From contig JADHZE010000006.1 in NCBI GenBank assembly GCA_026934365.1, forward strand, positions 1 through 42,095: a stretch of 42,095 nucleotides of DNA, read 5' to 3'. This document shows, piece by piece, positions 1 through 8,234 of the stretch. The DNA comes from Isoptericola sp. QY 916 (GTDB taxonomy: Bacteria > Actinomycetota > Actinomycetes > Actinomycetales > Cellulomonadaceae). The notes below the pieces were generated by a model. The model did no database searches. It was given only the letters and a program-made list of their open reading frames with translations, and was not told the DNA's origin. The stretch's first letter is position 1. Each line of letters begins with the position of its first letter. The position numbers and the translations under genes are program-made.

Positions 1-968
1 CGGCCCGCGGCCTCGGCCGCGTCGCGGCGGACGAGCCGCAGCTCGTCGCGCCAACGCTGCGCGACGGTCGCGAGCTCGCGCGCGACGTCGGCGAACTCGC
101 CCCCCTCGAGGTCTCCGCCGGGTGTGCCCGCCCACAGGCGCAGGGCGTCCTCCGCGGTCGCCTGGGCGGCGGCCGGGTCGCCCGAGACGACCTCGCGGCG
201 CGCCCGGGTCAGCCCGTCGCGCACCCGGTCCAGGTCGGAGACGACACCCAGGGCGTAGCCGGTCTCCGTCGCGCGCACGACACCGCGACCGGCGACCGCC
301 CGCAGCCGGGAGACCAGGTTCTGGAGCGCGGCCCGCGGGTCGCCGGGCAGTGACTCCTGCCACAGCCGGTCGACGAGGCCGCCGCCCGTGGCCGAGGCGC
401 CGGTCGTGACGACCACGTCCACCTGCTCGAGCTGCGCGGCCAGCGCCTCACCGACGGGCCGCTGGTCGTCGTCGGTGAGCGCGAGCCCGCGCTCGTCGAC
501 CAGGTCGTCGCCGAGGAGGTCGGACTCCAGGGCGTCGAGGTCGACGACGCCGACCGTCGCGGCGAGCCGGAGGGTCTCGAGCACCCCGCCCGGCTCGGCC
601 TGCGCCGCCAGGGAGCGCGCCACGGGCAGCGGCTCGGCGGTGACCGGCAGGGCGAGCACGAGGTGGGCCCAGCGACCGTCGTCGGCGAGGCGGGCGAGGG
701 CAGGCACGGCGTCCTCGCGCACGCTGCACGACACGCACGCGTGCTCGAGCGCCACCGTCTCGTCCTCCAGGACGCCGGTCGCGTCGACGACGACGCGGCG
801 CAGCGCGCCGTCGTCAGGGAGCAGGTCGTGGCGCACCACGACGACGTCGGGAGCGCCCAGGGTCAGGCTCGCCGCGGCGGCGTCGCGCAGCACGGGGTCG
901 ACGGCGACGAGCACGCTCAGCGCCGGTGCGGCGGGCGTGGCAGGCGCGTGCGGGCGGTCGGGAATCAC
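1..968 (-). CDS. CobW-like GTPase-related protein fused in frame to an AfsR/SARP-type regulatory domain (3' end outside window)
   Basis: The frame opens at a GTG (966-968) preceded by GGAGG five bases upstream and stays open to the window edge, at least 322 codons. Residues 1 to about 190 resemble the CobW-like proteins that sit beside zinc-free ribosomal genes in actinobacteria: a degenerate Walker A region, and [11 protein letters not shown] near residue 76, where the usual CxCC metal motif has become CVSC. From about residue 195 the sequence changes to the second half of a SARP winged helix ([26 protein letters not shown]) and then a BTAD-like helical region ([24 protein letters not shown] split over two turns). 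I checked the codon frame across the junction near 385 and found no frameshift. The first half of the SARP winged helix is missing. The 5' part diverges from rpmB across two Zur boxes, so zinc repression is expected. It may be a true recombinant or an assembly join. Confidence 0.75.
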   Translation of the reverse strand, partial: MIPDRPHAPATPAAPALSVLVAVDPVLRDAAAASLTLGAPDVVVVRHDLLPDDGALRRVVVDATGVLEDETVALEHACVSCSVREDAVPALARLADDGRWAHLVLALPVTAEPLPVARSLAAQAEPGGVLETLRLAATVGVVDLDALESDLLGDDLVDERGLALTDDDQRPVGEALAAQLEQVDVVVTTGASATGGGLVDRLWQESLPGDPRAALQNLVSRLRAVAGRGVVRATETGYALGVVSDLDRVRDGLTRARREVVSGDPAAAQATAEDALRLWAGTPGGDLEGGEFADVARELATVAQRWRDELRLVRRDAAEAAG

Positions 969-998
969 GAGCACCTCCGGTGGGTTGGGGATGACGGT

Positions 999-1019
999 AC
1001 TTGAGAACAGTTCTCAAGT
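999..1019. promoter_or_regulatory. Zur-type operator 1
   Basis: A perfect 21-bp palindrome with a one-base centre; the core TGAGAACAGTTCTCA lies at 1002-1016. It matches the general TGANAAN-type Zur palindrome of actinobacteria and sits 31 bp upstream of the GTG of the CobW-like gene, between it and rpmB. Zur with bound zinc would block both directions. Assignment to Zur rests on the cluster content rather than on a regulator seen here. Confidence 0.85.
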
Positions 1020-1038
1020 CTGTCACTGTAGCGCCCTG

Positions 1039-1055
1039 ATGAGAACCGTTCTCAT
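1039..1055. promoter_or_regulatory. Zur-type operator 2
   Basis: A perfect 17-bp palindrome with core TGAGAACCGTTCTCA at 1040-1054, differing from the first box only at the central base. It lies 13 bp before the rpmB start codon and just before its GGAGG, so occupancy would directly cover the rpmB promoter or leader. Centre-to-centre distance from box 1 is 38 bp. Confidence 0.85.
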
Positions 1056-1068
1056 AATGGAGGTATCG

Positions 1069-1305
1069 ATGTCCGCCCGCTGCCAGGTGCTCGGCACGGT
1101 CCCGGGGTTCGGCCACGCGATCTCGCACTCGCACGTGCGGACGAAGCGCCGCTGGGACCCGAACGTCCAGAAGAAGCGCTACTGGGTGCCCTCGCTCGGC
1201 CGCACCGTCACGCTGCGGGTGAGCGCCCGGGGCATCAAGACCATCGACCGTGACGGCATCGACGTCGTGGTCGCCAGGATCCAGGCACGAGGAGAGAAGG
1301 TCTGA
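1069..1305 (+). CDS. rpmB: 50S ribosomal protein L28, zinc-independent paralogue
   Basis: 78 residues. It starts at an ATG with GGAGG 6 bases upstream. The body is typical L28: [21 protein letters not shown], then [29 protein letters not shown] over two stretches. Only one cysteine is present (residue 5), so the two CxxC knuckles of the zinc form are lost and this is the 'C-minus' version. It is the first gene of a six-gene zinc-starvation cluster and overlaps rpmG at TGATG. Such paralogues replace the zinc-bearing copies when zinc is short and release stored zinc; the primary copies should be elsewhere in the genome. Confidence 0.95.
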   Translation: MSARCQVLGTVPGFGHAISHSHVRTKRRWDPNVQKKRYWVPSLGRTVTLRVSARGIKTIDRDGIDVVVARIQARGEKV

Positions 1306-1472
1306 TGGCCACCCGCACCGACCTGCGCCCGATCGTCAAGCTCCGCTCGACGGCGGGCACGGGCTTCACGTACGTCACCCGCAAGAACCGCCGCAACGAC
1401 CCCGACCGCGTCGTGCTGCGCAAGTACGACCCCGTCGTGCGCCGGCACGTCGACTTCCGCGAGGAGCGCTGA
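1305..1472 (+). CDS. rpmG: 50S ribosomal protein L33, zinc-independent paralogue
   Basis: 55 residues. The ATG overlaps the last base of the rpmB stop codon, with GGAGAGAAGG as ribosome site inside the end of rpmB. The sequence has the L33 signature ([38 protein letters not shown]) and no cysteine at all, so the zinc ribbon is absent. It is translationally coupled on both sides: its own stop overlaps the rpsN ATG. Confidence 0.95.
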   Translation: MATRTDLRPIVKLRSTAGTGFTYVTRKNRRNDPDRVVLRKYDPVVRRHVDFREER

Positions 1473-1777
1473 TGGCCAAGACGTCCAAGATCGCCGCCGA
1501 CGCGCGCCGCCGCGACGTCGTCGAGCGGTACGCCGCCCGGCGGGCCGAGCTCAAGCGCGTCGTCGCGTCGCCGTCGTCCACGGCGGAGGAGCGGGCCACG
1601 GCCGTCATGGAGCTGCAGCGCCAGCCCCGCGACGCGAGCAGCACCCGCCTGCGCCACCGCGACGTCGTCGACGGCCGCCCCCGCGGCTACCTGCGCCGCT
1701 TCGGTCTGTCCCGCATCCGTCTGCGCCAGCTGGCGCTGCGGGGCGAGCTGCCCGGCGTCACCAAGTCCAGCTGGTGA
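1472..1777 (+). CDS. rpsN: 30S ribosomal protein S14, zinc-independent paralogue
   Basis: 101 residues, the length of the long, zinc-free S14 class. It begins [14 protein letters not shown] and ends with the conserved [20 protein letters not shown] and [11 protein letters not shown]. No CxxC pairs are present. It starts at an ATG that overlaps the rpmG stop, so it is coupled to the genes before it. In actinobacteria this form is a typical Zur target and replaces the short zinc-binding S14 during zinc limitation. Confidence 0.95.
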   Translation: MAKTSKIAADARRRDVVERYAARRAELKRVVASPSSTAEERATAVMELQRQPRDASSTRLRHRDVVDGRPRGYLRRFGLSRIRLRQLALRGELPGVTKSSW

Positions 1778-1791
1778 GAGGAGACACCACC

Positions 1792-2070
1792 ATGAAGCAG
1801 AGCATCCACCCCACCTACGGCCCCGTCGTCTTCCGCGACACCAGCGCCGGCACCGCGTTCCTCACGCGCTCCACGCTGGCGGGGGACGCCGCCTCCGGGC
1901 CCGGCCGCCCCGCGCGCACGATCGAGTGGGAGGACGGGAACACCTACCCCGTGGTCGACGTCGAGATCTCGAGCGCCAGCCACCCGTTCTGGACCGGGGC
2001 CGCGCGCGTCGTCGACACCGCGGGCCGCGTCGAGAAGTTCCGTCGGCGCTACGGGCAGGGCGCCCGATGA
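1792..2070 (+). CDS. rpmE2: 50S ribosomal protein L31 type B
   Basis: 92 residues from an ATG 14 bases after rpsN, preceded by GAGAGGAG (from 1777); an in-frame upstream ATG at 1774 overlaps rpsN and lies before the site, so I reject it. The protein begins [20 protein letters not shown] and carries [20 protein letters not shown], then [10 protein letters not shown], the type B layout without the cysteines of type A. It overlaps rpmJ by four bases. Its role is to replace zinc-bearing L31 when zinc is scarce. Confidence 0.95.
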   Translation: MKQSIHPTYGPVVFRDTSAGTAFLTRSTLAGDAASGPGRPARTIEWEDGNTYPVVDVEISSASHPFWTGAARVVDTAGRVEKFRRRYGQGAR

Positions 2071-2189
2071 AGGTCCGGGCCTCGCTGCGGTCGCTGAAGC
2101 GCCTGCCGGGCGCCAAGGTCGTCCGCCGCCGCGGCAGGACGTTCGTGATCAACAAGCAGAACCCCCGGTTCAAGGCCCGCCAGGGCTGA
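2067..2189 (+). CDS. rpmJ: 50S ribosomal protein L36, zinc-independent paralogue
   Basis: 40 residues: [19 protein letters not shown], then [21 protein letters not shown]. The ATGA overlap with rpmE2 shows coupled translation. The C-plus form of L36 has a CCHC zinc site; none of these residues is present here. The length is normal for the type B form. Confidence 0.95.
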   Translation: MKVRASLRSLKRLPGAKVVRRRGRTFVINKQNPRFKARQG

Positions 2190-2230
2190 GCCGGGGGTTC
2201 CCCCAGACCGACCCGACGAGAGGAGCGGCC

Positions 2231-2398
2231 GTGGCCGTCCCCCAGCGCAAGACCTCCCGCTCGCGCACCCGCAGCCGGCGCGCGCGGTGGAAGGCCGACC
2301 CGCCGGCGCTCGTCCCCGTGGTCGTGGCCGGCCGCACGGTGCAGGTCCCGCCCCGGCTGCTGCGGGCGGTGCGGCGAGGAGACGTGGACCCGGGCTGA
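2231..2398 (+). CDS. rpmF: 50S ribosomal protein L32, zinc-independent paralogue
   Basis: 55 residues from a GTG with GAGAGGAG 6 bases upstream (about 2217-2224). The N-terminus MAVPQRKTSRSRTRSRRARW is the L32 signature, followed by KADPPALVPVVVAGRTVQVP. The C-terminal zinc ribbon cysteines of the usual L32 are absent. It is the last gene of the zinc-starvation cluster, 41 bases after rpmJ and followed by a hairpin terminator. Confidence 0.9.
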   Translation: MAVPQRKTSRSRTRSRRARWKADPPALVPVVVAGRTVQVPPRLLRAVRRGDVDPG

Positions 2399-2419
2399 CG
2401 GGGCCGGGACCCGAGGGCG

Positions 2420-2446
2420 AGCCCGCGGCGCGACGCGCCGCGGGCT
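2420..2446 (+). terminator. Terminator after the ribosomal protein cluster
   Basis: A perfect inverted repeat, AGCCCGCGGCG with CGCCGCGGGCT around a five-base CGACG loop, 22 bases after the rpmF stop and followed by TCGTCGTG rather than a T-run. The hairpin is strong and well placed; the lack of a U-tract is normal in such GC-rich genomes. Confidence 0.75.
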
Positions 2447-2484
2447 TCGTCGTGCCCGCTCTGGTCACCCGCCGTCGACGCTGG

Positions 2485-2527
2485 TATGTTCCCGCCTATT
2501 CGATATATCCAAACGATGGAGTGCGTG
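2485..2527 (+). promoter_or_regulatory. Promoter/operator island of the mannan operon
   Basis: A short AT-rich patch (TATTCGATATATCCAAACG at 2497-2515) stands out in an otherwise GC-rich region directly before the GH125 gene. TATATC at 2505-2510 could be a -10 element. ATTCGA (2498-2503) also occurs, inverted, in the promoter of the GntR/LacI-type regulator at 9374-9379, a weak hint of a shared operator. No clear -35 box is seen. Confidence 0.45.
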
Positions 2528-3859
2528 GTGACGGACCAGGGTGGCCCCCCGATGCTCGACGAGCGCGTGCTGCGCGAGGTGACCGACCGCGTCGCCGCGG
2601 CGTTCGACGCCCCGACGGCCGCCGTCTTCGCCGAGGCGATGCGGCGCACCCTGCGCGACGCCGTCGTGCTCGAGCCCGACGGCACCGCCTTCGTGCTCAC
2701 CGGCGACATCCCGGCGATGTGGTTGCGCGACTGCGCGGCACAGATGCGCCCGTACCTCGCCCTGCTCGACCTCGATCCGGGGATCGGCGACGTCGTCGCG
2801 GCCCTGGTCCGGCGCCAGAGCACCCAGATCCTGCACGACCCGTACGCCAACGCCTTCAACCGGACGCCGGACGGCGCCGGGCACCAGGCCGACCGCACGG
2901 CGATGACGCCCGGCGTCTGGGAGCGCAAGTACGAGGTCGACTCGCTCGCGTTCCCCCTCCAGCTCGCGCACCAGCTGTGGCTCGCCACCGGGCGCACGGA
3001 CCACCTCGACGACACGTTCCGCAAGGCCGCGGAGCTGGTCGTCGCCACGGTCCGGACCGAGCAGGACCACGACGCGCGGTCCGACTACCGGTTCGAGCGC
3101 GACGGCTGCCCGCCGACCGACACGCTCGTCCGCGACGGCCAGGGGTCGCCCGTCGCCGTCACGGGCATGACCTGGAGCGCGTTCCGCCCCAGCGACGACG
3201 CGTGCGTCTACCACTACAACGTGCCCGGCAACCTGTTCGCCGCCGCGTCGCTGCGCGACCTCGCGGAGCTCGCCCTCGGCCCTCTCGCCGACCCGGGCCT
3301 GGCCGCGCGGGCCGAGGAGCTCGCCGCCGAGCTCGATGCCGCCACCCGCCGGCACGGCGTCGTGGACCACCCCGAGCACGGGCGGATCTTCGCCTACGAG
3401 GTGGACGGCCTCGGCCACCGGCTGCTCATGGACGACTCGAACATGCCGAGCCTGCTCTCCCTGCCGCTCACCGGCGGCGTGGCGCTCGACGACCCGCTCT
3501 ACGTCGCGACGCGCCGCTTCGCCCTCAGCGACGACAACCCCACCTACGTGCGCGGCACGACCGGTGACGGTCTCGGCAGCCCGCACACGCCGCCGCGCTA
3601 CGTCTGGCCCATCTCGGCCGCCGTCCGGGGCCTGACCTCGACGGACCCGGCGGAGAAGCGCGCTCTCGTCGCGTCGATGCTCGCGGCCAACGCGGCACGC
3701 GGGCGGATGTGCGAGTCGTACCACGTGGACCGCCCCGAGGAGTTCACGAGGGAGTGGTTCAGCTGGGCGGACTCGATGTTCTGCGAGCTCGTGCTCGACG
3801 TCGTCGGGTACCACGTCCCCGGGGCACCCGGGGCGGAAGTGTTCAGGCACGACGCATAG
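2528..3859 (+). CDS. GH125 exo-alpha-1,6-mannosidase
   Basis: 443 residues from GTG 2528, chosen because GGAG (2518-2521) lies six bases upstream; ATG 2516 and ATG 2552 are alternatives. Family marks are TGDIPAMWLRDCAAQMRPYL near residue 58, ANAFNRTPDG, WERKYEVDSL, TWSAFRPSDDACVYHYNVPG near residue 217 and MDDSNMPSLLSLPL. GH125 enzymes are metal-independent, inverting exo-alpha-1,6-mannosidases. No signal peptide is visible, so it should act in the cytoplasm on imported oligosaccharides. It leads an operon with an ABC importer and a GH76 enzyme, 37 bases before the first permease. Confidence 0.9.
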   Translation: MTDQGGPPMLDERVLREVTDRVAAAFDAPTAAVFAEAMRRTLRDAVVLEPDGTAFVLTGDIPAMWLRDCAAQMRPYLALLDLDPGIGDVVAALVRRQSTQILHDPYANAFNRTPDGAGHQADRTAMTPGVWERKYEVDSLAFPLQLAHQLWLATGRTDHLDDTFRKAAELVVATVRTEQDHDARSDYRFERDGCPPTDTLVRDGQGSPVAVTGMTWSAFRPSDDACVYHYNVPGNLFAAASLRDLAELALGPLADPGLAARAEELAAELDAATRRHGVVDHPEHGRIFAYEVDGLGHRLLMDDSNMPSLLSLPLTGGVALDDPLYVATRRFALSDDNPTYVRGTTGDGLGSPHTPPRYVWPISAAVRGLTSTDPAEKRALVASMLAANAARGRMCESYHVDRPEEFTREWFSWADSMFCELVLDVVGYHVPGAPGAEVFRHDA

Positions 3860-3896
3860 GCGGACGTGCGGATCGGCGAAGGAGGCGATCTGAACC

Positions 3897-4847
3897 ATGA
3901 CGGTGACGACGGCGGCGACGGCGCCGCCGGGCAGGGCTGCGGAGCCCGCGCCCCCGGCCCAGGCACCACGCAGACCCTCACGGCAGTGGAGGATCCAGGA
4001 GAGGTGGGCGTGGCTCTTCGTGGCCCTCCCGATCGCCCTGTTCGCGATCTTCGTGGTCATCCCGGCGGGCATGGCGCTCGTCATGAGCTTCACGAGCTAT
4101 TCGGTCATCGGCGACTCGGGCTGGGTAGGTCTCGACAACTACCGCCGGCTCTTCCTCGACCCGTACTTCTTCATCGCCCTGCGGAACACCGCGTACTACA
4201 CGGTGCTGTTCGTGCCGCTCGGGATCGTGGTCGCGCTGGCGACGGCACTGCTGCTGCACCGCAACGTGCGGGTCTCGACGCTCTTCCGCACCTTCTTCTA
4301 CGTCCCCGTGGTCTCGTCGACCGTGGCGACCGCGACGATCTGGCTGTGGCTGCTCAACCCGCAGTTCGGCATGGTCAACGTCGCGCTCGGCTGGTTCGGC
4401 ATCGACGGCCCGGCCTGGCTGTACGACTCGAACTGGGCCATGCCGGCGATCGTCATCATGAGCGTCTGGGCCGGCTTCGGCACCAACATGATGATCTACC
4501 TCGGCGGCCTGCAGGGGATCCCGCCGCAGCTCTACGAGGCCGCCCGCATCGACGGGGCGGGCTGGTGGCAGCAGCTGCGCTACGTCGTCATGCCGAGCCT
4601 GTCGCGCACCACGTTCCTCGTCTCGACCCTCCTGGTGATCGGCGCGTTCCAGGTGTTCGACCAGGCCTACGTGCTCACCAAGGGTGGCCCGGGCAACTCG
4701 ACGATCACGCTCGTCTACTACATCTACACGCAGGGCTTCGGGAACCTCGAGATGGGCTACGCGTCGGCGATCTCGTTCGTGCTCTTCGCGATCATCGCGA
4801 TCTTCGCGGTCATCAACGCCCGCGTCACGGGGAGGGACAACACATGA
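3897..4847 (+). CDS. ABC sugar transporter permease, MalF/LacF-like
   Basis: 316 residues with a GGAGG at 3881-3885. After a proline- and alanine-rich N-terminus of about 35 residues come six membrane segments, starting at WAWLFVALPIALFAIFVVIP. The cytoplasmic EAA loop reads YEAARIDGAGWWQQLRYVVM and is the contact for the ATPase. It belongs to the carbohydrate uptake (CUT1) group. It overlaps the next permease by an ATGA. No ATP-binding subunit is encoded in the operon, which in actinobacteria usually means use of a shared MsiK-type ATPase (inference). Confidence 0.93.
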   Translation: MTVTTAATAPPGRAAEPAPPAQAPRRPSRQWRIQERWAWLFVALPIALFAIFVVIPAGMALVMSFTSYSVIGDSGWVGLDNYRRLFLDPYFFIALRNTAYYTVLFVPLGIVVALATALLLHRNVRVSTLFRTFFYVPVVSSTVATATIWLWLLNPQFGMVNVALGWFGIDGPAWLYDSNWAMPAIVIMSVWAGFGTNMMIYLGGLQGIPPQLYEAARIDGAGWWQQLRYVVMPSLSRTTFLVSTLLVIGAFQVFDQAYVLTKGGPGNSTITLVYYIYTQGFGNLEMGYASAISFVLFAIIAIFAVINARVTGRDNT

Positions 4848-5803
4848 GCGCGCAGACCGCACCCGGCCTGTCCGTCGCGGCCACCGCCACCCTTGCCGAC
4901 GGGGCCTCCCGGCCGGCCGTGCTGCACACCAAGCACCGGACCCCGGCGCAGCGCGTGGGCGCCGTCGCCTGGTGGATCGCCGTCGTCGCGGTGGCGGTCC
5001 TCACCGTCTTCCCCCTGTTCTGGACGCTGGTCACGTCGCTCAAGCCGGCCGGCGACATCCTGTCCGGGGCGCTGGACCTGATCCCGCGCACCGTCACGCT
5101 CGAGAACTACGACCGCGTGCTCACGGAGGTGCCGTTCGGCCGCTACTTCGCCAACTCCATGCTGCTCGCCGTCGCCGGGGTCGTGCTGAACCTGTTCTTC
5201 GGCTCCCTCGCCGGGTACGCGTTCGCCAAGCTGAAGTTCCGCGGCAAGCGGGCTCTCTTCGTCACCCTGCTGGGGTCGCTCATGGTGCCCGGCATCGTGA
5301 CGATGGTGCCCTCGTTCCTGGTGCTGCGCGCCATCCCGTTCGCCGGCGGCAACGACGTCGTCGGGCAGGGCGGCGTCGGCCTGCTCAACACCTGGTGGGC
5401 GATCATCCTGCCCGGGGCCGCCGGGGCGTTCGCCGTGTTCTTCATGCGGCAGTTCTTCTCCTCCGTCCCGGACGAGCTGGGCGAGGCCGCGCGGATCGAC
5501 GGCGCGTCCGAGTTCCGGATCTTCGCGCAGGTCTACCTGCCGCTCGCGAAGGCGGGCGCTGCCGTGCTCGCGATCCTCACGTTCCAGGCGGGCTGGAACT
5601 CCTTCATGTGGCCGCTGATCGTCCTCAACGTCCAGGAGATGTGGACGGTGCAGGTGGGGCTGGCGTCGTTCGTCACCGACTACGCCACCGACTACGGCCC
5701 GCTCATGGCCGGGACCGTGATCACCAGCCTGCCGGTGCTGCTGCTGTTCGTCTTCGCCCAGCGCTACATCATCGAGGGGGTCTCCCATGTCAACGCCCGT
5801 TAG
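4844..5803 (+). CDS. ABC sugar transporter permease, MalG-like
   Basis: 319 residues. The ATG overlaps the stop codon of the previous permease, so the two are translated together. About 40 residues of soluble N-terminus precede six membrane segments; the EAA loop is LGEAARIDGASEFRIFAQVY, and the C-terminus ends YIIEGVSHVNAR, close to the usual GxxKG ending of this class. Together with the upstream permease it forms the CUT1 channel for an oligosaccharide, most likely an alpha-mannoside given GH125 and GH76 on either side. Confidence 0.93.
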   Translation: MSAQTAPGLSVAATATLADGASRPAVLHTKHRTPAQRVGAVAWWIAVVAVAVLTVFPLFWTLVTSLKPAGDILSGALDLIPRTVTLENYDRVLTEVPFGRYFANSMLLAVAGVVLNLFFGSLAGYAFAKLKFRGKRALFVTLLGSLMVPGIVTMVPSFLVLRAIPFAGGNDVVGQGGVGLLNTWWAIILPGAAGAFAVFFMRQFFSSVPDELGEAARIDGASEFRIFAQVYLPLAKAGAAVLAILTFQAGWNSFMWPLIVLNVQEMWTVQVGLASFVTDYATDYGPLMAGTVITSLPVLLLFVFAQRYIIEGVSHVNAR

Positions 5804-7052
5804 CCGCCGCGCGATCCTGCGGGCGCTCGGCCTGGGCGCCGGCGCCGCCGTCCTGTCCTCCTGCGCCGCGCCGAACCAGCCCCGCTACACGGACGCGGGC
5901 GCCCGTCGCCTGACCATGTGGGGCAGCTGGGCGGGCGACCAGGCCGCGCAGATCACGACGCAGCTCGACGCGTTCAACGCGGCGCAGTCCGAGTACGAGT
6001 TCCGATACGTGCCGCAGGGCGTGCTCGAGGAGAAGATGCTCACCGGCATCGCGTCGGGCAACGTGCCCGACCTGGTGCTGTGGGACCGGTGGCAGACGGC
6101 CAAGTACGGCCGCCGCGGTGCGCTGCAGGCGATCGACTCCTGGGCGGCGCGCGACGGCGTGGACCTGGGGTCCTTCTACGCGGAGTCGGTGCGGGAGATG
6201 AGCGTCGGCGACGAGACCTTCGGCCTGCCGCTCATCGTCGACACGCGGGCGCTCTTCTACAACAAGGCGCACCTCGACGAGGCCGGCATCCGCCCGCCGA
6301 CGACGTGGGCGGAGCTGGCCGACGCCGCCGAGGCGCTGACGGTCCGCGAGGGCGGGCGGCTCACGCGGGCGGGCTTCGAGATCCAGGACGTCGGGCTGTT
6401 CAGCATGTGGCTCAAGCAGGCGGGCGGCGAGCTCCTCGACCCGACGGAGCGCCACACGGCCTTCGACTCCCCGCAGGGCCTCGAGGTCCTCGACTTCTGG
6501 GACGAGCTGCTGCACGAGCGGCGGGTGTACGAGCTGGGCTTCTCCGACGGCATCGACGCCTTCGCCCAGGGTGCGGTGTCGATCAAGTACGACGGGCCCT
6601 GGAACCTCCCCACCTGGGACGCCGTCGACGGCCTCGAGTACGGCGTCGTCCCGGCCGTCGTGGGGCCGCGGGGCGACTCCGGCGCCTCCATGGGCGGCTT
6701 CGGCCTCGTCGTCCCCGCCGACGCCCCCTGCCCCGAGGGTGCGTGGGAGCTCATGAAGTGGTGGGCGGCGGACCAGGAGAACAGCCTCGCGTTCGCCGAG
6801 ATCAGCAAGAACATCCCGGCGAACGTCGAGGCGTCGCGACGCGCGGTGGGCACGGTCGACGACCGCTTCGCCCCGATGGTCGAGACCATCGAGGTCGCCT
6901 CCGTCCGCCCGCCCGTCCCCGGGTACTCGGACGTCGAGACCCTCGCCCTCATCCCCGCCCTGCAGGAGGTGATGTCGGGATCCCTGGACGGCCCCGCCGC
7001 CCTCGCCGACGCCGCCGCGCAGGGCGACCGCATCCTGGAGGCCAACCGATGA
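5787..7052 (+). CDS. ABC sugar transporter substrate-binding lipoprotein
   Basis: 421 residues. The start overlaps the permease by 17 bases. The signal region reads SRRAILRALGLGAGAAVLSSC, with twin arginines at residues 7-8 and a lipobox LSSC with Cys26, so export as a lipoprotein, perhaps by Tat. The mature part is a family 1 solute-binding protein: LTMWGSWAGD, GNVPDLVLWDRWQTAK, LPLIVDTRALFYNKAHLDEA and KYDGPWNLPTWD. It is anchored outside the membrane and delivers sugar to the two permeases. A four-base overlap links it to the GH76 gene. Confidence 0.92.
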   Translation: MSTPVSRRAILRALGLGAGAAVLSSCAAPNQPRYTDAGARRLTMWGSWAGDQAAQITTQLDAFNAAQSEYEFRYVPQGVLEEKMLTGIASGNVPDLVLWDRWQTAKYGRRGALQAIDSWAARDGVDLGSFYAESVREMSVGDETFGLPLIVDTRALFYNKAHLDEAGIRPPTTWAELADAAEALTVREGGRLTRAGFEIQDVGLFSMWLKQAGGELLDPTERHTAFDSPQGLEVLDFWDELLHERRVYELGFSDGIDAFAQGAVSIKYDGPWNLPTWDAVDGLEYGVVPAVVGPRGDSGASMGGFGLVVPADAPCPEGAWELMKWWAADQENSLAFAEISKNIPANVEASRRAVGTVDDRFAPMVETIEVASVRPPVPGYSDVETLALIPALQEVMSGSLDGPAALADAAAQGDRILEANR

Positions 7053-8200
7053 CGACCACGACCGACGACGCCGCGCGCGCGCTGACCTGGACGGGGCGCG
7101 CCGACGTCGCGCAGCACAGCATCGACCTGCTCTACGGGGCCGCCACGCCGCAGCTGCTGCACAACGGGCACCCCGAGCCCGCCGACGCCACGTTCAACTA
7201 CTGGTGGCTGGCGCACGTCGTCGACTGCCGGCTCGACGCCTTCGCCCGGACCGGCGACGGCACGTGCCTCGACGCGGCGCGGGCGACCGCGGCGAACATC
7301 CGCGAGCGCAACGGCGGCAGCCTGTTCAACGACTACTTCGACGACATGCTCTGGTACGCCCTCGCCCTGCTGCGGCTGGCCGAGGCGACGCCGGACGACG
7401 GCGAGCGCGCGGCCCTCGAGGCGGACGTCGTCGCGCTGTGGGAGCACGTGGTGTCGCTCGGGTGGAACGACGTCCACGGGCCGTCGTTGTCGTGGCGCAA
7501 GCAGCAGCCCGACTACAAGAACACCCCGGCCAACGGCCCCCTGGCGATCCTCGGCGCGCGGCTGGCGCGGCGCACCGGCGACGGCGCCTACCTCGACCGT
7601 GCGCTGCGCACGGTGGCATGGCTCGAGGAGCACCTGGTCGGGCCGGACGGGTTCGTCGAGGACGGGCTCGGCCGCGAGGGCGGCACGGACGTCGACACGC
7701 ACTGGCGCTTCACCTACAACCAGGGCTTGTACATCGGGGCCTGCGTCGAGCTGTACAGGTGCACGGGGGACCCCGGCTGGCTGGACGCCGCCGAGCGGAC
7801 GGCCCTCACGTCGGTGCGCGAGCTCGCCACGGGCGGCGTCTTCCGGCGCGAGGGAGACCTGGTCGACGACGACGTGCCCGACACGGCGGGCGGCGACGTC
7901 GGCCTGTTCAAGGGCGTCTGGTACCGGTACGCGGCGCTGCTGCTCGAGGAGCGGTCCGTCCCCGCGGTCGAGGACCTGGTGCGCACCAGCACCGACGCCC
8001 TGTGGGAGCACGGCCTGGTGCCGTACGGCGGCGCGCGCCCGGCGGACGGTGCGCCGATGGCCGCGGTCGAGAGCCTGCGGCACGCGGGCGTGGTGCTGCG
8101 GCCGGGGGACGACTGGACCCGGCCGGCACCGACGCAGGTGGGGTACTCGACCCTGCTGAGCGCCGTGATGGCGCTCGAGGTCCGGGCGGCGCGGGGATGA
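7049..8200 (+). CDS. GH76 alpha-1,6-mannanase-family enzyme
   Basis: 383 residues from the ATG overlapping the binding-protein stop. Alpha/alpha-toroid features of GH76 are visible: FNDYFDDMLWYALALLRLAE near residue 92, holding the catalytic Asp pair, WRKQQPDYKNTPANGPLAIL near residue 150, and HWRFTYNQGLYIGACVELYR near residue 218. GH76 enzymes cut alpha-1,6-mannan internally and most are secreted; this one has no signal peptide, so it should act on imported fragments. It closes the operon and is followed by a strong hairpin. Exact specificity cannot be read from the sequence. Confidence 0.85.
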   Translation: MTTTTDDAARALTWTGRADVAQHSIDLLYGAATPQLLHNGHPEPADATFNYWWLAHVVDCRLDAFARTGDGTCLDAARATAANIRERNGGSLFNDYFDDMLWYALALLRLAEATPDDGERAALEADVVALWEHVVSLGWNDVHGPSLSWRKQQPDYKNTPANGPLAILGARLARRTGDGAYLDRALRTVAWLEEHLVGPDGFVEDGLGREGGTDVDTHWRFTYNQGLYIGACVELYRCTGDPGWLDAAERTALTSVRELATGGVFRREGDLVDDDVPDTAGGDVGLFKGVWYRYAALLLEERSVPAVEDLVRTSTDALWEHGLVPYGGARPADGAPMAAVESLRHAGVVLRPGDDWTRPAPTQVGYSTLLSAVMALEVRAARG

Positions 8201-8205
8201 CGGGC

Positions 8206-8234
8206 AGCGCGCGGCCCGGGCCGGGCCGCGCGCT
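8206..8234. terminator. Bidirectional terminator between the mannan operon and its flanking regulator
   Basis: A perfect 14-bp inverted repeat around one central base (8220): AGCGCGCGGCCCGG and its complement. It fills the 32-base gap between the GH76 stop and the stop of the convergent regulator and even overlaps the regulator's stop codon, so it can end transcripts from both sides. Confidence 0.8.

Noticed and set aside
3866-5803. Apparent 645-residue fusion protein ahead of the MalG-like permease
   Set aside because: The first half is the out-of-frame reading of the MalF-like permease; the true start is the ATG at 4844 overlapping its stop.
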